64,000 bases of DNA from the NCBI RefSeq assembly GCF_907164915.1, contig NC_061869.1:26281616-26345615 (forward strand). Direction: 5' to 3'. Position 1 is the stretch's first letter. The number at the start of each line of letters is the position of its first letter. Below are positions 31,870-43,746 of this stretch, in pieces. The notes beneath the pieces were generated by a model. It made no database searches, was not told the DNA's origin, and saw only the letters and a program-made list of their open reading frames with translations. Made by a program: the position numbers and the translations under genes. Origin of the DNA: Impatiens glandulifera. Taxonomy: Eukaryota; Streptophyta; Magnoliopsida; Ericales; Balsaminaceae.

Positions 31870-34800
31870 ATGTGGGTACCAAAAAGGTGTAAATATTTTT
31901 CTTTTACAGGTTAAGAGAAGCAACCGGCTAAAGAACTCGGAATGGTATCTGGATAGTGGATGCTCAAGACACATGACCGGCAACTATGAGCTACTAGCAG
32001 ACATCACATATGAAACTAGAGCACTCATAACATTTGGTGACAACTCAAAAGGTAGAACCGTGGGCAAGGGTAAGATTGTCCATGGTAACCTGTCTATAAA
32101 TATTATACTATTGGTAGAAAACATGCATTTTAACCTGTTAAGTATTAGTCAAATGTGCGATGTAGGATACAAAGTTGAGTTTCATAAGAATGCATGCTTA
32201 GTTAAGAATCATCAAAATGACATTCTATTAACCGGTAACCGAATGGGAAATATCTACAAAGTTGATTGAAGAACTGAGTTTGAAAAACCTGTATGCATGA
32301 TAGCTGGAAATGATCCGAACTGGCTCTGGCATAAACGGCTAAACCATTTAAACTTCAAAACAATAAATTTCATATGTTCTAGGGAATTAGTTCACGGTTT
32401 TCCAAATATCAAGTTTTCAAAAGATAAAGTATGTGCTACATGACAAATTGGTAAACAAATAAAGTCATCTTTCAAAAGTAAAGGAAATCATCAATCCGAA
32501 CGATGTTTAGAACTCCTGCATATGGATCTATTTGTTCCGGTTAGAGTAACTAGCTTAGGAGGCATGCAATATACTATGATAGTCGTCGATGATTATTCTA
32601 AATTTACTTGGGTAACATTTCTAGCCTCTAAGAATCAAGCAACACCAAACCTGATCAAACTGATTTTGAGAATACAAAATGAAAAATCTATTCGAATAAA
32701 CAAAATCAGAAGTGATAGAGGAACTGTGTTTACAATCAGCAAATTAACTACTTTTCTTGATGATTCCGGTATTAGACACGAGTTGTTTAGTGCCAGAACT
32801 TCTCAACAAAACGGGCTGGCGGAGAGAAGAAACCAAACTCTCAAGGAAGCCGCAAGGTCAATGATAGCTGATTCGGGTATTTCTCAAAAATTTTGGGCCG
32901 AGGCTATCAATACCACATGTTACACTCAAAACCGGTGTTTAGTAACTAAACGTTTTTCCAAAACTCCTTTTGAGATATACTATGATCAAATTCCAAACAT
33001 ACGGTATTTTCAAATTTTTGGCAGTAAATGTTTTGTTCACAACAACGGGAAAAATTATTTGACAACTTTTGATGCTAAATCCGATGAAGGAATAATGTTG
33101 GGATACTCAGCTGTAAGTAAAGCATACAGGATATATAATACTAGGACTTTAACAGTTGAAGAAACATCTCACGTTGTTTTGACGAATCGGTTGAACGAAA
33201 CACTACATTACCCTTCGACCTTCACAACAGAATGGAAAATTTCAATATCTATTATGATGATGAAGATGAGGTTCCGGTTTTTAGACGATTTGTCAATGAT
33301 CAAGCGATTGATGCTGAATCTCAGCCTGTTCAAGCTGCTTTACCGCAGAAAGTTAACTCTTCAGTTTCAACTGAAGAAATTGGTCGACCTGACTCTATTC
33401 AGCCTACCGATCAGTCTAACCTTGAGCAGCCAACCGAAAGCTTGGAAGACACGTCTCGGATAAACCTCAGAAGGAACAAGAATCATCCTTTTGAACTAGT
33501 AATAGGTAACATATCCTCACCCGTCCGAACTAGGCAACAGAATTTGGAACACTATGAAAACTCAGCTTTCATATCACAAATTGAGCCGAAAAAGGTGGAT
33601 GAAGCATTGTCAGATCCCGACTGGATTCTAGCAATGCAAGAGGAATTAAACGAGTTTGAGATAAATAAAGTTTGGTACCTAGTCCCTAGACCGAAAAACA
33701 AACCGGTTATAGGAACACGATGGGTATTCAGAAATAAACTCAATGAAGACGGTTTAGTTACGAGGAACAAGGCCCGGTTAGTGGCTCAAGGCTATAAACA
33801 GGAAGAAGGCGTTGATTTTGAAGAATCATTTGCCCCTGTAGCTAGACTTGAGGCCATTAGGATATTTCTAGCATATGGAGCTTTCAAAAATTTCAAAGTT
33901 TTTAAAATGGATCTTAAAAGAGCTTTTCTAAACGGTAAGGTAAATGAAGAGGTGTATGTTAATCAACCTCCAGGTTTCAAAAACTAAGAATACGAAAATC
34001 ATGTTTATCGGTTAAACAAAGCCCTTTACGGTTTGAAACAGGCTCCAAGAGCCTGGTATGACACATTAACTCAATTCTTATTTAATCACAAGTTTACAAT
34101 AGGTTCAGTCGATAAAACACTTTTCAAATTTGAGAAAAAGGAACACATATTACTTGTTCAAATATATGTTGATGATATTATTTTTGAATCAACCGATCCA
34201 AAACTATGTGATAAATTCTCGAAAATGATGACTGACAAATTTCAAATGAGTATGATGGGAGAACTAAGTTTCTTCCTAGGACTTCAGGTCATGCAGATTG
34301 AAACCGGAACATTCATAAGCCAGCCAAAGTACACAGCCGAACTGCTAAATAAATTTGGAATGGATACATGTGTTGAGGCGGCTACACCAATGAGCTCTTC
34401 CATAAAATTAGACAAAGATGAGAATGGTCAAGCCGTTAACATCACAGCATATCGAGGAATGATTGGATCTTTGCTCTACTTAACAGCTAGCCGACCGGAC
34501 ATCTTGTTTACGGTTGGAGTATGCGGGAGATTTCAAGCCAATCCAAAGCAATCACATTACACCGCGGCTAAAAGAATATTGAAATATCTGAAGGGAACTC
34601 AAGACGTGGGACTCTGGTATCCAAAAGACTCAAGTTTTAATCTCATAAGTTATTCAGACGCGGATTACGCAGGATGCAAAATCGATAGAAAGAGTACAAT
34701 TGGAACTTGCCAATTCCCGGGTGACCGGCTTGTTACATGGAGCAGCAAGAAACAAAACTCAGTTGTAACATCAACCGCAGAGGCAGAGTACCTAGGAGCC

Positions 34801-35058
34801 GGAAGCTGCTGTGCACAACTCCTCTGGATCCAACAACAACTAAGGGATTTCAGAGTAATAGCTGAAGAATCACCAATATTTTGTGACAACACCAGTGCGA
34901 TAGCGATCACATACAATCCGGTGCTGCACTTAAGAACGAAACACATTGATATAAGACATCATTTCATCCGGGAGCATGTTCAAGAGAAGCACATCCGGTT
35001 GAAATATGTCTCAACCGAGCAACAAGTAGCTGACATCTTCACCAAACCCCTACAGTAA
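31856..35058 (+). pseudogene. pol: Pol polyprotein of Sirevirus element 3 (PR-IN-RT-RH), degraded
   Basis: It starts MDPTECGYQ at 31856. Protease WYLDSGCSRHMTG near 31944; integrase zinc finger near 32320-32450 (second Cys pair damaged by TGA near 32441); integrase core with DLFVPVRV near 32525, IRSDRGT near 32707 and NGLAERRNQTL near 32812; [15 protein letters not shown] near 33104; RT with [14 protein letters not shown] near 33712, [12 protein letters not shown] near 34020 and YVDD at 34165-34176; RNase H with SDADYAGCKIDRKST near 34656 and the end ADIFTKPLQ at 35055. Breaks: TGA at 32267, TGA near 32441, a 1-base deletion near 33185 and TAA at 33985. RT plus RNase H from 34033 on is open. 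Confidence 0.92.
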
Positions 35059-35834
35059 GCTAAGTTCTCTCATTTCAGAAACATTCTAGGACTTACTGAT
35101 ATCAAGCAGCTTATACCATGATCATACACATGCATACTGTTTACATACATCATCATTGAAAACCGAGATATGCGTTCAGGGAGAAGTTCTCGCTTCTCAA
35201 ACCATATTCAAATAGGCCATTAAATATTCAAGGATGCTATCCGGAAGGAAGTCTCCAGTTATGCCTGATTATTTCATGATGTCAAACCACATGTATACAT
35301 ACTATGCGGATGAAATGACCTGGCAGAAGTGGATATACTTAATCCAAAGTTGAACAAATGTTGATGCGAGTCAACATTTCTTCACACCGGAATAAAATAT
35401 CCAGCTAAAACCGGTCACGGAAAACCGATAAGTACAAATGCATTTTGGTTTAGAAAAATTGAACTTTTCCGGTTAACTTGGGATAACTAACCGCGTTTTC
35501 ATGCATACCTTGAGAAATGAAGCCTGCAATTAATAAAATAGTTACCTCAATCGAGATGACAACATGTGTCCATCATCAAGAGAGGGAGACTAACATCTTG
35601 TCAATAGATTTATTGTCATAATGAATATCCTAGTAATGATTAACTTTGCATTGGAAATAAACATTATACACTTCAACAAGTTAAAGCCTATTAACTAATC
35701 GATGACATCACTAAGCATGCTTAGCCTATTGATCTAGCTGAACCCCTGGCTATATAAACAACCCTTTACTCTTCACAATACTTCACAAAATTCACTATTC
35801 ACAAATTTTTTTGAGCTAAAATTATCTCAAGACC
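35059..35834 (+). promoter_or_regulatory. Spacer with TATA box before accessory ORF A, element 3
   Basis: Noncoding. TATATAAAC begins at 35751, 84 bp before the ORF A ATG. The segment just after pol (35059-35120) is alignable with element 1; the rest has diverged. Promoter function is inferred from position. Confidence 0.5.
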
Positions 35835-36572
35835 ATGAACTCCGATCCACTTGCAAAGAAAATCCTGTTGGCTGATTTCAACTCTATTTACCAATACGAA
35901 GACCATGAAGTCAAAGACATGTTCTTAGCCGTTGAAAGAAGCGGACTAAGAGGATTTTTGGAGAACAGATTCATCATCGACTACTTGGTAGTCGATGAGT
36001 TCTTCGAAACTGCAAAAGAAGTGCACCGAGACATAATCGTGGCACGGGTCTATGGTCAGTCCTTCCTATTCAGCGAGACGGATTTCGCTGAATACTGCGG
36101 TTTACCCACTGAAGGGGTAACCGATCTTACTTACTTCCCGGTGACCATTGAAGAAATGTGTCTTCTGTTCTCCAACTCCAATATCCCGGTTAAACCCTGG
36201 GGTGCTAAAAGCCAGCTATCTCACAAGTACCAGATTCTGTGTGAGATTCTGGAAAAGTCAGTTCTGGGTAGAGAGAAAAGCTACTACTAAACCCAGAGGC
36301 TCTTTGAGATGATGATTGCCGTCACGGTTGGGACACCGGTAAACTGGTCCTGAATCATCTTCAGCAACCTGAAGAAGATGATTATCTCAAACAAAATCGG
36401 TTATGCTCCTTAGCTAAGCGGTTTTTGCGCTAGCCTGGATATCCACTCCGAACCTTTCGTCACTCTTCATCCGAAGCATGTGCTCACGAAGGAGAGAATC
36501 CAAGAGCTGATCGACTGATGGGAAGCAGCAAAGGCCAAGTGGAATCAAGCTGTCGGTTCATCTAATGTTTAA
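35835..36572 (+). pseudogene. Accessory ORF A of Sirevirus element 3, internal stops
   Basis: Function unknown. A 245-codon frame starts MNSDPLAKKILL. Shared-domain landmarks: ADFNSIYQYED, SGLRGFLENRFII, VDEFFETA, FSETDFAEYCGLPTEGVTDL, YQILCEILEKSVLG, MMIAVTVGTPVNWS and KIGYAP. Stops fall at 36288-36290, near 36349, near 36412 and near 36517; the same frame closes at 36570-36572. It is roughly 35% identical by eye to ORF A of element 1, well below the gag identity of the same pair. No membrane segment is visible. Confidence 0.72.
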
Positions 36573-37010
36573 ACCTTCTTCATCTCTTTTCCCATTCATC
36601 AAACCGGTAATTTTGTTGTACTACCGGTTTGGTACGTTCTATTAATGAAAATCTTCTCTTTCCTTTTTCGATCAAAAACAAAGGAATCATAAAGAAATAA
36701 CCAACATTAAATGCGCCGTATCAAACCAAATCAAATCAATCTTGAAAACTAAAATATTCGCTTTCCAAGAAGCATGCTTGATCCGATTAGACCAGACAAG
36801 CATTTATCCTCTTGAAAACTGATAAAGCATTTATGACCAGATATAAACGGTCTGATTTTTCAAATATTCTCATTAAATTCAACCAACCGCCCACACTATA
36901 AAAGGAGTCTCATTCCTCTTCATCAAATCACACTGCAAATACTCCCCTCTCTCTCTAAGTTCGAAACTTCAAAAATCTCATTCACTCCTTGCTCATATCC
37001 TCCCCCAAAA
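36573..37010 (+). promoter_or_regulatory. Spacer with TATA box before accessory ORF B, element 3
   Basis: TATAAAA at 36897-36903, followed by a C/T-rich leader, lies 114 bp before the ORF B ATG at 37011. Confidence 0.5.
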
Positions 37011-37772
37011 ATGAATGCCGAATTGAGAAACACAATTATTGTCGATTTCCGCGAAATGAGGAACGCCCGGTTTCACGAAACCATATTCTCACCGATTGTA
37101 GAATCGGGGCTACAAGGATTTCTCGAAGGCTCGGACACCATCCTCGAAGAGGAGGTGTATGAGTTCTTCAACAACGAGCATATTCTTGATGATGGAAGCA
37201 TAAGGACCATCATTAACGGAAGATTTCTTCGGATCACCGAAGAACATTTTGCTCATTTCTTCGAACATCCAACCGAAGGATTTTCGGACTTCCCAACGCC
37301 ATACTTTCCGGCTAAGGAAGACTATGCCTTCATCTTCTCATGCTCCATCCATCCGGTCGATGACCACGGAGAGAAGGATGATCTTGCTCCTCAATACCAA
37401 GTCTTTCATGACTTGGTTCAACGGTCTATCATGGGCCGAATGCCTAACCATAACTACAACCAGGAGGCTTTCGACATCATGATAGCCATCGTACGAAAAT
37501 CGCCCATAAACTGGGCTACCTATCTCTTCAACAACTTGAAGAAACTTGTCTCTGCTCCAAGGGGAAGAATCGGCTTCGCTCCCCAAATCACCCGATACTT
37601 GGAGGTTCATCGTCGCAATCTCGGGCCCGGTGTTCCTGTCGGACCGGCCAACTCCATGACTCTATCCATGCTGAACAGATGGATATCGAGGATTGAGGAA
37701 CGAACAACCGACAACACTGTGGACAAGTGGGTTGACAGAATGATCGAGGGGGAGTGGCTCGATCTTCTTTAA
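37011..37772 (+). CDS. Accessory ORF B of Sirevirus element 3, open (253 aa)
   Basis: Function unknown. An uninterrupted ORF of the shared domain family: IIVDFREMRN; SGLQGFLEGSDTI; VYEFFNNEHIL; INGRFLRITEEHFAHFFEHPTEGFSDF in two adjacent motifs (residues about 64-92); YQVFHDLVQRSIMGR; FDIMIAIVRKSPINWATYLF; RIGFAPQI; NLGPGVPVG. The C-terminus is a charged helix ending WLDLL. Both B copies in the window are open although their neighbours are broken. No signal peptide, membrane helix, zinc ligands or known catalytic motif is visible. I recall similar predicted proteins in Lamiales genomes under unrelated names; I could not check this. Confidence 0.75.
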   Translation: MNAELRNTIIVDFREMRNARFHETIFSPIVESGLQGFLEGSDTILEEEVYEFFNNEHILDDGSIRTIINGRFLRITEEHFAHFFEHPTEGFSDFPTPYFPAKEDYAFIFSCSIHPVDDHGEKDDLAPQYQVFHDLVQRSIMGRMPNHNYNQEAFDIMIAIVRKSPINWATYLFNNLKKLVSAPRGRIGFAPQITRYLEVHRRNLGPGVPVGPANSMTLSMLNRWISRIEERTTDNTVDKWVDRMIEGEWLDLL

Positions 37773-38276
37773 GTTTATGTATTTTCGGTTATCTGGTCAT
37801 TTTGTTGTAAGACCGGAAAACTATTTAATCTCTTTATGCTTCGGCTTTATTTATAAAATTTCATATCTTAAGTCTCCGGTTTTTCACATAAATCCTCTTT
37901 CCGGTTATGCTCTGAATAAATAAAAGACTTCATGTTAATCAAAGCTTCCGGTTAACAAAATCTCCGGTAAATCAGAATCTCAAACAAAGTCTGAAAAAAT
38001 TCAAAATTTACCGCCCACGGTTTACCGCCCACAAGGTTACCGCCCATAGTTAATCTCTGCAATTACCGCTTAAAGTTACTACAGTAACTTTTGGAGGGAA
38101 AATTGGCGCCAAAACACAAACCAAGTGACGGTTCAACTTCTAACCGTTCAAAACCGCTCCCTATATAAGACCAAAACAGTTCATTATTTGCACAAGCTTT
38201 CTCTCTCTAAAATCTTCAACTCTCTCTTGATTTCCGATCATCGTTGTTCTTCATCTTCTTTATTCATACTCTCTGC
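37773..38276 (+). promoter_or_regulatory. Promoter-like spacer before accessory ORF C, element 3
   Basis: It contains three close copies of TTACCGCCCA (about 38010-38047), then GGAGGGAAA (38093-38101), GCGCCAAA at 38106-38113 (complement of the E2F consensus TTTGGCGC) and TATATAA at 38163-38169, 114 bp before the ATG at 38277. The order of block, E2F-like site and TATA is the same in element 1 (7613-7710). Confidence 0.5.
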
Positions 38277-41098
38277 ATGGATCTAGATAAAGCACCATTT
38301 AAATACATGTTGCAGGTCGATTTCAACGACATCGATGAACATACCGCGGAAGAACACAAGGCTGTGCTACAATCGCTTAGTGATTCTGGGTTAGAAACGT
38401 ATCTTTCTGGCCCATTCGTCATGCATCCGACGGAAGTGGAAGAGTTCTTGACGACGACGACTCTAACGAAGAGGACGGTCTCCGCCACTGTGAACGGCAA
38501 GGCGGTTAATATCACGGAGGAAATTTTCTCAGAAGCGCTCGGTTTGCTAAACACCGGGCTGGACTTCAAAACAAGTTTGACGGATGCAGAATCTAATGCG
38601 GTCCGGCTAGCCATATCGAGTGATGACAAGGATCTGGTGACTCACTCCAGCCGGAAGAACAAAATCAATCCAGAGTTCAAATGGCTGGTGGATATAATTT
38701 CAAAATCATTTCAGGGTAGAGGAAACTTCGACAACCAGACAAAGCTAAAACTAAAGATGCTGATGGCAATTGTCCGCGGTGACCAGATTGACTGGGGAAC
38801 CGTTCTGTTCTAACAGTTCTGTGAAATGGTGGTGAAGAAGGATGGCCGGGTTCAGGCATACGCCATGCAAATAGGGAAGATCCTACAGTTCCTTCGAGTT
38901 GAACTCGGTGAAGGTGAACCGCTCCCATCCGGTAATGTTCTAAACTCTGAGCAGATAAGCAAGAAAACTGCTAAAGCGGCTAGGCCGAAGACATATAGGA
39001 CCAAGTCCTCAAAAGGAACCAGCTCATCTGCACCGGCTGGTGAAAGCTCAAAACAAGCCGATCCTAAGGGAAAGGCGGTTCAAACCAAGGTCCCGCAGAA
39101 AAAGGGAAGAAAGAAGAAGTCGGCAAAGAAGAGCACCCAGAAGCCGGCAGATTACGAGAAAACTCTATCCTCGAATCATTCACCTAAGAGAACCGCAGTG
39201 GTTTTTCAGCCGATCCCAATCAACACAGTTCATCCCAATCCAGCCGACGCTCCCTCATCAAAGCAAACCGAACCCTCGGGGAGCCAAGAAACTCAGTCAA
39301 AGTCGAAGGAGAATCCGACTAAAGAGGTTAGTATTCATTCCGAAAACTCCATGTCCCCAAACAAAAACCTCGATGAAATAATGGCCGACGTGGGTTTAAG
39401 AACCTCAGAGGTCATAGTGGACGTAGTCCAAAATATTGCTCATGAAACAGAAGACGATGTAACAAGTCTTCTCAAGCCAACTGATCAGGTTGAAGCAACC
39501 GATCAGAGTGAAATCCATCTGGTCGAAGAAACGGCCAACACAGAAAACATCACCTCTCCGGCTCAGGAGGGAAACAACGAAGAAAGAGAACCATCCGGTT
39601 CGGCTAGGGACAAATCCATTCCAACCGAAACAACGCTCCAATCGGTTCAAGACGGGCCAACGAATCCAACAATCACACCTGAGGGTCCATCTCAGGTTCA
39701 CAAGGGAAAGGAAATTATGCGTGAGGACTCTCCGGTGCAAGGAGACAATGAAATCCAAACCGGTCCACAATCTGAAATCATACCATAAGCCGAGGTCCCC
39801 ATTTCAGCAGAAGAGGAGGAGGAAATGTTCCAAAAGTTCATCCGGATATGAACAAGGAAGCTGAAGAGCTGGCCACACCTTATCACTTATGGGTCAAATT
39901 GCGTTGTAAAACGAAGCTATCAGACATGATCCCTGATTTCAGCGGGAATGAGTATTGAGAGAAACTCATAGCTCTGGAAGAGGAGGCTCTCAAGGTAACC
40001 GGTACCGACGTTATTCAGGCCGCATATGCTAAAACCATGGTAATGGAAGAGTACGCAAAGCTACAAGCGGTAACTGATGCCATAAAGAAGGCAGAAGGAG
40101 CAGAACTAACTCCGATGGAGTTAAGAATGTTTAAGCGGTTTATGACAGTGCGAAATGATCTTGCTCGAAATGTTGACCGGCTAGGGGCAAAATGGAAAGA
40201 AGAGTGCAAAACTGTTCCAATACATGCCGATCAATTTCGGAGCAAACCTGTCTTTCATACCGGAGAGTCCTCTAAGACATCAGAAAACCCGAGCAAAGTA
40301 CCATCACAGCCTGATCAAACTCCGGGACTTGAGCAAATGAAAGAAGTTGTTGTTGACACAATCATCTCTTCACTCAACGAGTACAACATTCTTACAGATT
40401 CCAAAATTGCAACCGTTCAAACCAATCTGATTGAAACAGTCCGGGCATCCATTCACTCCGAAATTTTTGAAACCGTTCAAACATCGATCAAGACAATGAT
40501 CGACGAGTTTGTTCAAACCGCAACCGCACCTTTACTTAAAATGATGCAGGCTATGGCAGCTCAGATTGAGGAGTTGTCTAAACTGCAAGCTGATAAGGCT
40601 CAAGAGCAGATTCGTGCTGATGCCGAAACAGCCAGGAGACTTCAAGACGAAGACGAGGCTAGGGAACGGTTAAGAAAGGAAATCGAAGACAAAGATCATG
40701 AGTTGGCCAAGCAATGCAATGAGGAAGAAAAGGCTGCTTAAACAGAATCCACATCAGCACAAGCCTCGCACTCAATGAAAACGAGGAACAAGAACAAACG
40801 TAAGGCGGTTGCGACCTTGATGAAGCAGGTGGAACGAAGCGGTTTAGAAGAGCTTCAACCGGATGGACAATTTGAGGAACCTCTAGATGAAGAAGAAGAA
40901 GTGGATCCTACACGACTCAACCGGCGAAAGAAGAAAGCAATTGAAACATCAACCGCATCTCCAAGCTCTGGTCCGATAGTTGCACAACCATCTCGCCCAC
41001 CCAGACCAGTAAGCAGCGGCTTCGGGTTTAACCAGCGAACTCCCGGCATATCAAGTGTATTTGTCGGATGGCGCATTGACGCTGAAAGAAGAGATAGG
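38277..41098 (+). pseudogene. Accessory ORF C of Sirevirus element 3, 5' part (split by gypsy insertion)
   Basis: Function unknown. It starts MDLDKAPFKYM at 38277. Residues 1 to about 179 are the shared domain (LQVDFNDIDE; SGLETYLSGPFVM; VEEFLTTTTL; LVDIISKSFQGRG; MAIVRGDQIDWGTVLF). TAA at 38811 interrupts it. Then come a basic cluster (KKGRKKKSAKKSTQKP near 39098), a long Ser/Thr/Pro/Glu-rich segment to the TAA at 39786, a frameshift between 39788 and 40037, a block with KKAEGAELTPMELRMFKRFM, a strong predicted coiled coil (about 40540-40735, Glu/Lys/Ala-rich), a stop at 40739, a second basic stretch (KTRNKNKRKAV) and a Pro-rich tail. The frame is cut at 41098 by the gypsy and resumes at 55238. 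Confidence 0.72.
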
Positions 41099-43721
41099 TG
41101 TAGACACTCATTTTTCACACCTAATTTTATAGTTTATGCTTTACATAAATCTGAGTCTATAAAATTTTCTCGAATTCATTCACGGACTCATTGCACGATT
41201 TATATTAAAGACGATTATTTTTAGAACAATTGAGTTTTTGAAAATAATTGATTTTGGATTCTTAATAAAGTTAAGGTAGTAATTTGTCTATGTTACAACA
41301 CTTAGAAAAGTTATTATACTTAGAATATTCAAGGTTTTATTTAATTAATTACCTTGGGCATTTATAAAAAAAATTAAAAAAAAATATTTTACAAAATATA
41401 TATTAGCGTTTTTATAAAATTTCGTTAGTTATATTTTGTTTGTTAGATTAGTTAGATTAAACTTTGAAATTTGATTTCTTGAATAAGTTAGTTTGCATTT
41501 TATTTATTTAATTAGAATTATTCCTTATAAATAGGAATAATTAAAAATAAAATTGTTTATTTTTGTTTTTAACAAAAAATTTTTTTGTAGGATGAAGGGT
41601 GTGTAAAGGGATAACGTGCAAAAATAAAAAGATAACGGTGTCTACACAATAATGAGAAGCATCCTAGGTCAAAGAAGGAAAAAAGAAGTTGCTAAAAAAG
41701 AGGAGGAAGTGGCAAGAGAGAAAGTTTCAACTTGTGTAGAAGAAAAGATTGAAGACTTGGTTATTTTTTTTAATTATAAAATTAAAATAACCAAGTATTA
41801 CATCATTATTAAATAAAGATTAAATCTCATTAGATTGAAAACTTGATTTAGTGACATGTCAAATGGAGATTGCTCCATTATTTTAAACATTTGTAAATGT
41901 TTAAAATAGTTTTCTTTCCAACGGTCAAGTTTGTTAAATGGGCCTTTGGGCCCTAGGGTTTCATAGCTTTGCCTATAAATACCCCTCTTAACACCCTAGC
42001 AAGGGGACTTCAACTCTCGATATTCAACTTCTCTACCTCTCCTTTCTACCTTCTCTATTGCATTTTATCTAAAAATCTGCACTCCTTCTTTCAAGAATCA
42101 AAACAAGAGCTCCAACTAGTTTTGTTGGGTCATAAGCCTTTTGTTTAGAATTTCCATTTCTCTTTGCAAAGAAGCAACCCCATTGTAAGCCTCTTTGCAC
42201 AATTTTTTTATATATATTTCATTTTGAATTGGAAATTGTTTTTTTTATTTTATCTTGCACTCAAATCCCATACATTATTCCTCTTAAGTTTAAGTTTACT
42301 ATTTTGATAGGCGTTTAGGATTTTCTTTATTTTGTATGTATATATGTAACATAATAAAACATAACTAAAAAAATAAGATAAAAATTTCAATCTAAATAAA
42401 AGGTCCTTGACAAAAAAAAGGTTTCTTTTTAAAACCAAAATCGGCCCTTGAATTGGCCATTTAAAAAGACTCTAAAGCATAACAAAAAAACAGCAAGTAT
42501 AAAAAATAAAATAAAAAAAATAATAAAAGATTTTTTTTTTTATATACAGTTTTATTTATTTATTTTATATTTTTGAATGGTTAGATTTAAGTATTTTGCA
42601 TATATAAATGTATACTTATATGTTAATAAAAAAATTTGGATTTCTTATGCAATTTGGGATCCATTTGGATCACCATAAATAAGTTAGAATAGGTTCATGT
42701 TGAAAACCTGAAGCTGACCCAAGACCGAGGATCCATGACTTAGAATTGAGGATGAGGACCAAGGACCGAGCATCAGAAGACCTAGGACTGAGGATGGAGG
42801 ACCGAGCTGCATTTATTTATTTATTTATCTTTTTATTTATTTATTATTTTATTTTCTGTTTTCTTTAGTCTTAGGATTTGTTGTTTGACATTTTTTATTT
42901 TGGTTAGTTAAGAGTTTGTGGTTTGCTTGATCCTAGGTTAGAAATTTTTTTTTTAAATTAAACCCTAACTAAAATTGAACTTAGCCCAAACTTAGACTTA
43001 GAATTTTCTTTAGACATAGGACTTTTTTTTTTATTATTATTATTTTTATTATTTTCATAATTATTTTCATTTAAATAAAAAAACCCCAAAATAGTAAAAT
43101 TTTAGACCTTATTAATTCACTAAAGTTTCTTAAAAATTATTCTAGACTTAGGCCAATTAATTTTTGATTAATAACTTGCCTAGTTTTGATTTTTAGGATA
43201 ATTTTATGTGTGAATTATTTGCTCTCGTTTTCTTTTATCTTTGCTTATTTGTTTATCTCATGAAACCCATTAAATGTTTAAAATGAAAAATCCTAAAATG
43301 TAAAGCGTAAGAATGTTTTAAAGAAAGCCAAAATTAATTAGTAGAGACCTTAGGGGCGTTGTGGTACATAGCGTCTAAAAAACCCTTTCCCACACGTAAC
43401 CAAACGCCGAACTCACATCTCTTAAATTCCTAATTTTTGAAATTAGGTGGCGACTCTCTAGTCGTGAGGTTAATTAATACTGAAAAAAGTTTAAAAAGGC
43501 CTATGACATACTTCCAATTAAAAAACTCCCGATCTCTTCCAGATTCGACGGGAAGGTAAGATATGGAGTTGTCTATAAAGCATCGTTTTTAAAACTTAAT
43601 TTTTTTTCAACATTAAAATTAATTCCCCTCACGTTTTAAAAAAATAATTTTTTTTAAAGAGTGTCCCAGAATTTTCAAACTGGTTGATCAAAAAGTCTTT
43701 TTTTAAAAAAAATCGATCACA
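41099..43721 (+). repeat. 5' LTR of nested gypsy
   Basis: It starts TGTAGACACTCA and ends GATCACA. TATAAAT at 41974-41980 is the likely promoter. The U5-side part contains the ACATAGCG and GGTGGCGACTCTCTAG blocks also seen in the solo LTR at 21385. It matches 52609-55232 along its whole length. Confidence 0.95.
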
Positions 43722-43727
43722 GTTTTC

Positions 43728-43746
43728 TGGCGACTTTGCTGGGGAC
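43728..43746 (+). other. Primer binding site of nested gypsy
   Basis: TGGCGACTTTGCTGGGGAC, six bases after the LTR, is the type of primer site usual for Tat/Ogre elements, which from memory is assigned to a tRNA-Arg. Confidence 0.75.

Noticed and set aside
35835..41098. Envelope-like (env) annotation for the Sirevirus 3' ORFs
   Set aside because: I see no signal peptide, transmembrane helix or fusion-peptide-like hydrophobic stretch in any of the six ORFs.
41099..41224. Open frame of accessory ORF C continuing past 41098
   Set aside because: The continuation is gypsy LTR sequence; the real ORF resumes at 55238 after the target duplication.
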